Assembly: GCF_001653195.1 (NCBI RefSeq)
Contig: NZ_JXBB01000004.1
Coordinates: forward strand, 1 to 64,000
DNA length: 64,000 bases
Source: Hydrogenibacillus schlegelii
GTDB lineage: Bacteria > Bacillota > Bacilli > Thermicanales > DSM-22653
Direction: 5' to 3'
Shown one piece after another: positions 60,164 to 64,000 of this stretch. Both the position numbers and the translations under genes were made by a program. A model generated the notes under the pieces. It saw only the letters and a list, made by a program, of their open reading frames with translations. It ran no database searches and was not told the DNA's origin. Every line of letters begins with the position of its first letter. Within the stretch, counting starts at the first letter, position 1.

Positions 60164-62077
60164 ATGGAAAATAAGTTTCTTTTCCTCTTCCACATCGGCC
60201 CCGTTCAGGACTTTATCGCGACGGCCCGGAGAAGCCGGGACCTCTGGTACGGTTCCTGGCTCCTGAGCGAGCTCGCCAAGGCGGCGGCCCGGGAGATCGT
60301 CGCGCTAAGCGGAGGTTCCCGGGAGGCGCTGATCTTCCCGGCGCCGGATCGCCTTGATCGCCTGTCCGATCCCGACTTCAGCGCGCCGAACCGGGTGCTG
60401 GCCGTCATCGATCGCCCGCCGAAGGACGTCGGCCGGGCGGTGCGGGCGGCCGTCCTTCGGCGCCTCGGAGAGCTTCGGGAGGAGGCGTATCGCCGCATCG
60501 TCGGACGGTTCGATCGGGCGGTCGCCGTGCGGCAGGTGGACGATTTTCCGGAACTCTTCTGGGCGGCGGCCCCGCTTAGCGACCGCTACGACGCTGCGCG
60601 CCAGGTCGTCGAGGCGGCGATGAGCGCCCGGAAGGCGTCGCGGGACTTTGCGCCGGTGACCTGGGGGGCGGAAAAGCCGAAGTGTGCGCTGGACGGCGCG
60701 CGGGAGTCGGTGCTTTTCCCGGAAGAGGTCCGGTCCCTCGAGGAGGCGGAGCTGTATCGTCGCTACGGGATTCAGAAGGAGGAGCATCTGTGCGGCGTGT
60801 GCCTGATGAAGCGCCACGGGCGGCGCCTGCGGCCGGGCGTCCCGGATGAGGTCCCGTCGACCTTCTGGAGCACGTCGCACGTGGCGGCCCTGCCGCTTCT
60901 CGAGCGTCTGACGGACGAGCGGCGATCGGCGGTGACGACGTTTATCGATCGCCTCAGGGCCCTCGGCCTTCAGGACGACGATCTTCCGACGGTACGGCCG
61001 GAGCATCCGGTCTTCGGGCCGTACGACGGGGAGCTCCTCTTTGAAGAACGGCTGGCGCGGCTCGTCGAGCGGTCAACCTCCGCGGCGGGGCCGGATGAAG
61101 TTCGGCGTAGGAAAAAGGCGGCCCTCGAGGCGCTGCGCAAGTTTCTGGACGAGGCGTTCGGGGAGGGAAGCGGCGGCCGAGCGATCCGGCCTCATCCCTA
61201 CTACGCGCTTCTGGTGTCCGACGGCGACCACATGGGCCGGATCATCGATGCGCAGACTTCACCCGATCAGCACCGGGCGCTGTCTCTCCGGCAGAGCCGC
61301 TTTGCGCTCCGGGCGGCCGAGCTCGTCGCCTCTTCTGCGTGCGGCGGATCCCTCATTTACTCCGGCGGCGACGACGTGCTCGCCCTCGTGCCGCTCCATC
61401 GCGCCCTCGACTGCGCCAAAAAACTTTCTGACACTTTCCGCTCGTTTCTCGGCTCATTTTCAGCGCCGGACAAGAACGGACGGATCTCGCCAACACTTTC
61501 CGTCGGCCTCGTCATCGCTCATCACCTCGAGCCGCTCTCGGACGTGTTTGATCTGGCCCGCAAGACGGAGAAGGCGGCGAAGTCACTTCCGCAAAAAAAC
61601 GCCCTCGCCATCACCCTATCGAAACGGTCAGGAAGCCAGCGGACGGTGCGCGGCCGCTGGGGCGTTCTCGATGAGCGGCTCCGGTGGCTGATCGAGCTTT
61701 TGCGGACGGGGCAACTCTCGGATCGGCTGGCATACGACTTAAAGACGCTCGCCCGGACGCTTCGGCCGACCGATCCGGCGCAGGCGTCGGACCTGGAGGA
61801 GGCCGCCCGGAAAGAGGCCGTTCGCCTCTTGCGGCGAAAGCGAACGGAGGGGGGCGAAGCCCCGATCGACGCGACCTTCCTTCAGCGTCTGATCGACGAT
61901 CTGGAAAGGACGGAAAATGTGTTCGCCTGGCTCGAGGAACGGGTGGACGAGCTTCTCATCGCCCGGGAGATCGCGGCCGTCAAAGATCTGGCCGGGGACG
62001 GGCCGTATAAGCTTCCGGACGCCGAAGTCCGGGCATCCGGGGAAGGGGGCGCGGGCGTTGGATGTATGGATCATTGA
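60164..62077 (+). CDS. cas10: Cas10/Cmr2 of a type III-B CRISPR system, without HD domain
   Basis: This is the large subunit of the Cmr complex, which makes cyclic oligoadenylate when target RNA is bound. It starts directly with FLFLFHIGPVQDFIATARRS, RDLWYGSWLLSEL, the first palm-type region of Cmr2; the N-terminal HD nuclease of longer Cas10 proteins is absent. A CxxC zinc site is in HLCGVC (about 209-213). The cyclase palm has YALLVSDGDHMGRII and the catalytic IYSGGDDVLALVP (GGDD at about 401-404). A helical D4-type end follows. ATG 60164 is used (GTG 60155 is possible; neither has a strong site). It overlaps cmr3 by 20 bases. GC-rich, unlike the gene before it. Confidence 0.92.
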   Translation: MENKFLFLFHIGPVQDFIATARRSRDLWYGSWLLSELAKAAAREIVALSGGSREALIFPAPDRLDRLSDPDFSAPNRVLAVIDRPPKDVGRAVRAAVLRRLGELREEAYRRIVGRFDRAVAVRQVDDFPELFWAAAPLSDRYDAARQVVEAAMSARKASRDFAPVTWGAEKPKCALDGARESVLFPEEVRSLEEAELYRRYGIQKEEHLCGVCLMKRHGRRLRPGVPDEVPSTFWSTSHVAALPLLERLTDERRSAVTTFIDRLRALGLQDDDLPTVRPEHPVFGPYDGELLFEERLARLVERSTSAAGPDEVRRRKKAALEALRKFLDEAFGEGSGGRAIRPHPYYALLVSDGDHMGRIIDAQTSPDQHRALSLRQSRFALRAAELVASSACGGSLIYSGGDDVLALVPLHRALDCAKKLSDTFRSFLGSFSAPDKNGRISPTLSVGLVIAHHLEPLSDVFDLARKTEKAAKSLPQKNALAITLSKRSGSQRTVRGRWGVLDERLRWLIELLRTGQLSDRLAYDLKTLARTLRPTDPAQASDLEEAARKEAVRLLRRKRTEGGEAPIDATFLQRLIDDLERTENVFAWLEERVDELLIAREIAAVKDLAGDGPYKLPDAEVRASGEGGAGVGCMDH

Positions 62078-63317
62078 ACCGCGCGATCCGCTGATCGTCC
62101 GGGACGGTCGACCGTTCGGCGCCTATCCCGGCGCCCGGGCGTACAGTCTCGATTTTCCGTATCCGTCGACGACGACCGGCGCGCTCCGGACGCGGGCCGG
62201 CCTGGGGCCGGACGGCCGTTTTCAAGAACGTCTGCTGGAGCAGGTGAAGAAGCTCTGCGTCCGCGGCCCGTTACTCGTCGCGCTCGATCGGGCGGGGGAG
62301 ATCGATCAATGGTTCGTGGCGCCTCCCGCCGACGCCCTGCTGCTCGACGCTACCCCGGAGACCGACGCCGTAGCCTCGGTGGAAGGCGGGGCGAGTGCCT
62401 CCGACTGGATCGCCGTCAAGCGCCTCATCCCGCTCCGGCTGCCGGACGGGGTGGTGACGGATCTGGTCGACGAGCTCCTTCCGGTCGGGTTAAAAGAACG
62501 GGACCCTCGAAAGCCGATCGGCGGCGCCCCCCGGTATTGGTCGTGGGACGCTTATGTTCGGTGGCTGAGCGATCCGCCGGATGAGGCGGCGCCGGACGGC
62601 GCGTGGACTTGGCGCGTCCGCCGTCCGGAGCTCGGCATAAGCGGACCGGTTCAGGAGATGAGAACGCACGTCAAGATTCTTCCGCACACGCTGACCGCGG
62701 ACGTCGAGAGCGGGGCGCTCTTTCAGACGCGGGGGCTTGAGTTTACGGAGCCCGGCGAAGGTCGGGCGCTGTCTCGCGCCCGCCGCCTTGCTCTTGCGGT
62801 GGCGGTCGACGGGGATCCGCTGAATCTTGCAGGCGGCCCGGCGCCGCTGGGCGGCGAACGGCGCCTCGTCGGATGGAAAAAGAGCGCGAAAAGCGTCCCG
62901 GCGATGCCGGCGGATCTGCCGGAGAAGATCGCCAAAAGCGGCCATGCCCGCCTGCTGCTCCTCACCCCGGCGCATTTTCGGCAGGGGTGGCGGCCGTCCT
63001 GGCTGCTGGACGTTCGGGAAAATGTTCGGCCGACCCTTCGGGCGATCGCCCTGCGCCGCTACGAGACGGTTTCGGGATGGGATTTTGCCAGAAGAAGGGA
63101 AAAGCCGAGCCGACGGCTGGCGCCGGCCGGAACGGTCCTGTTTCTCCGGCTGGAGGGGAAAGAAGCGGACATCCGGCGGTGGGTGCAGACGATGTGGTTT
63201 GCCGCCATCAGCGATGAGGCCGACGACTGCTGCGCCGGCTTTGGCGTGGTGGCGGTGGGGTTCTGGGATGGAGCCGTGCCGGTGATGGCGTCGGCCGCCG
63301 AGGAGGGACGTCGATGA
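62058..63317 (+). CDS. cmr3: Cmr3 RAMP subunit (Cas5 group)
   Basis: Cmr3 binds the 5' handle of crRNA at the foot of the Cmr complex, next to Cas10. TTG 62058 is chosen because GGAAGGGGG precedes it and the protein then begins with the family pattern WIIEPRDPLIVRDGRPFGAY, then DFPYPSTTTGALRTRAG, which is the glycine-containing start of the RAMP fold. A second RAMP part is in MRTHVKILPHTLTADVESGA, LFQTRGLEF. A C-terminal glycine loop is seen in CCAGFGVVAVGFWDG. The frame's earlier part lies inside cas10 and is not coding. The stop overlaps the cmr1 start (ATGA). Confidence 0.9.
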   Translation: MDVWIIEPRDPLIVRDGRPFGAYPGARAYSLDFPYPSTTTGALRTRAGLGPDGRFQERLLEQVKKLCVRGPLLVALDRAGEIDQWFVAPPADALLLDATPETDAVASVEGGASASDWIAVKRLIPLRLPDGVVTDLVDELLPVGLKERDPRKPIGGAPRYWSWDAYVRWLSDPPDEAAPDGAWTWRVRRPELGISGPVQEMRTHVKILPHTLTADVESGALFQTRGLEFTEPGEGRALSRARRLALAVAVDGDPLNLAGGPAPLGGERRLVGWKKSAKSVPAMPADLPEKIAKSGHARLLLLTPAHFRQGWRPSWLLDVRENVRPTLRAIALRRYETVSGWDFARRREKPSRRLAPAGTVLFLRLEGKEADIRRWVQTMWFAAISDEADDCCAGFGVVAVGFWDGAVPVMASAAEEGRR

Positions 63318-64000
63318 ACGGCAAGGGGAACCGGGAGCGCCTGAGGAAGGCGCGTCAGGCTTCGCCTCCGCCGGTCCGCTTTGACCCGGCATCTTTGGAG
63401 GAACTTGTCTTCGAACGGCGGGTCTACGAGGTGATCACGCCGATGTTCGGCGGCGTTGTGCCGCGCAGTCCCGATCCGATCACCCCCGTGCGGGGAACGG
63501 CGATCCGGGGACAGCTTCGCTTCTGGTGGCGGGCGGTTCGGGGGGGAAAGTCGAACGGCGATCTCGCCCGCCTGTACGAACTGGAAGCGGAGATCTGGGG
63601 CATGGCCGCAGGGGGCGGCGCAAAAGCGGGCGCGTCCAGGACGGCTGCAGCCGAATCCGAAGCCGCTTATGCCGTTTCCGCTGAAGCTGGGTTCTCTGAA
63701 GTCGCTGCCGCTTACGCCGGTGCCGCCGGAGCCGCTCCTGATGAAGCTGGTAACACCGATGCTGGTACCGCTGAAGCTGCGGCCGCTGAAGCTACCGCTG
63801 AAGCCGCTGCTGAAGCTGCTGCTGCGTATCCCGGTGCCGGAAAATCGGGAGCGGACGGGCAAAAACCGCACCGCTCGATGAACGTTCAGATCTTTGTCCG
63901 GATGCTCACTCCCCACGATCCCCTCCGCTACGAGACGCCGTATCCCCAGGTGAACCGTGAGGAGCAGCGCGAGCGGAACGGCCGAAACGACCGTGATCTC
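63314..64000 (+). CDS. cmr1: Cmr1 RAMP subunit (Cas7 group), cut by the window end, with a repeat insertion
   Basis: The frame from ATG 63314 is open to the last base, 229 codons. The N-terminal RAMP motif is YEVITPMFGGVVPRSPDPIT, PVRGTAIRGQLRFWWRAVRG, followed by the usual LYELEAEIWGM. Where Cmr1 normally goes on with the conserved fold, about 70 residues of Ala/Glu/Gly-rich sequence (about 105-178; AAEATAEAAAEAAAAYPG) are inserted, using mainly GCT and GCC for alanine, unlike the GCG-rich neighbours. The fold then resumes (MNVQIFVRMLTPHDPL). In Cmr complexes Cmr1 caps the filament near the crRNA 3' end. The remaining cmr genes must lie to the right. Confidence 0.88.
   Translation, partial: MNGKGNRERLRKARQASPPPVRFDPASLEELVFERRVYEVITPMFGGVVPRSPDPITPVRGTAIRGQLRFWWRAVRGGKSNGDLARLYELEAEIWGMAAGGGAKAGASRTAAAESEAAYAVSAEAGFSEVAAAYAGAAGAAPDEAGNTDAGTAEAAAAEATAEAAAEAAAAYPGAGKSGADGQKPHRSMNVQIFVRMLTPHDPLRYETPYPQVNREEQRERNGRNDRDL
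63646..63835 (+). repeat. Imperfect short tandem repeat inside cmr1
   Basis: Repeated GCTGAAGCT and GCCGCT units, often in 15-base periods, encode an Ala/Glu-rich insertion. The base pattern differs clearly from surrounding codons, suggesting a young expansion. Confidence 0.7.

Noticed and set aside
59039-64000. CRISPR array near the cmr genes
   Set aside because: No regularly spaced identical repeats were seen; the repeats in cmr1 are short coding repeats without spacers.

Overview
The window is most likely from a high-GC, endospore-forming member of the Bacillales. Most genes use GC-rich codons and start with ATG, GTG or TTG behind strong AGGAGG-type ribosome binding sites. The gene content is Bacillus-like: RsfA, AddAB, ComFA/ComFC, the yvyF-flgM-flgN-flgK-flgL-yviE-fliW-csrA-hag block, cytochrome bd and MntH. 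A Hydrogenibacillus-like thermophile would fit, but the species is an inference. Nearly all genes are on the plus strand; the only clear minus-strand gene is a TnpB. Very long minus-strand open frames opposite the GC-rich genes are shadows.

Layout: positions 1-10565 hold one unknown gene and a Tad (type IVc) pilus operon (CpaB-like in two frames, TadZ, TadA, TadB, TadC, TadE-like, TadG-like), followed by two unrecognised genes, a large glycine/leucine-rich membrane protein and a soluble partner. At 10566-12560 lie an IS256 remnant and a TnpB element with a structured right end. At 12556-22452 come lipoproteins, a YgiC/YjfC-like ATP-grasp ligase, an OmpA-like lipoprotein, a CAP-domain protein, a DedA protein, a LuxR-type regulator and a FapA/DUF342 gene behind a cyclic-di-GMP (GEMM-I) riboswitch. 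At 22692-29809 are cydAB, mntH, a CNNM/CorC-type transporter, a second DedA protein and rsfA. At 29961-38851 is addBA.

From 39026 to 49453 is the late flagellar block, with sigma-D-type promoters before flgM and hag and the FliW-CsrA-Hag regulatory trio. A ComFA-ComFC fusion sits between csrA and hag. From 49583 to 57327 a more AT-rich cluster encodes a Maf/DUF115 flagellin glycosyltransferase, a small unknown protein and a nonulosonic (probably pseudaminic) acid pathway (PseB, PseC, PseF, PseG fused to a GNAT domain, PseI). The inferred product is the sugar that decorates the flagellin.

After a frameshifted IS1182-like element (about 57346-59149), the right end holds the 5' part of a type III-B CRISPR (Cmr) operon: an AT-rich gene fusing an AlbA_2 (Schlafen-type) domain to a Csx15-like domain, a Cas10/Cmr2 that lacks the HD nuclease but keeps GGDD, Cmr3, and Cmr1 running off the window. 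No CRISPR array is visible. A theme across the window is recent in-frame expansion of Ala/Gly/Pro/Glu-rich repeats inside conserved proteins (AddA, AddB, FlgM, ComFA-FC, Cmr1). The strongest candidate for something new is the AlbA_2-Csx15 fusion beside the HD-less Cas10, followed by the two unknown genes at the end of the Tad operon.
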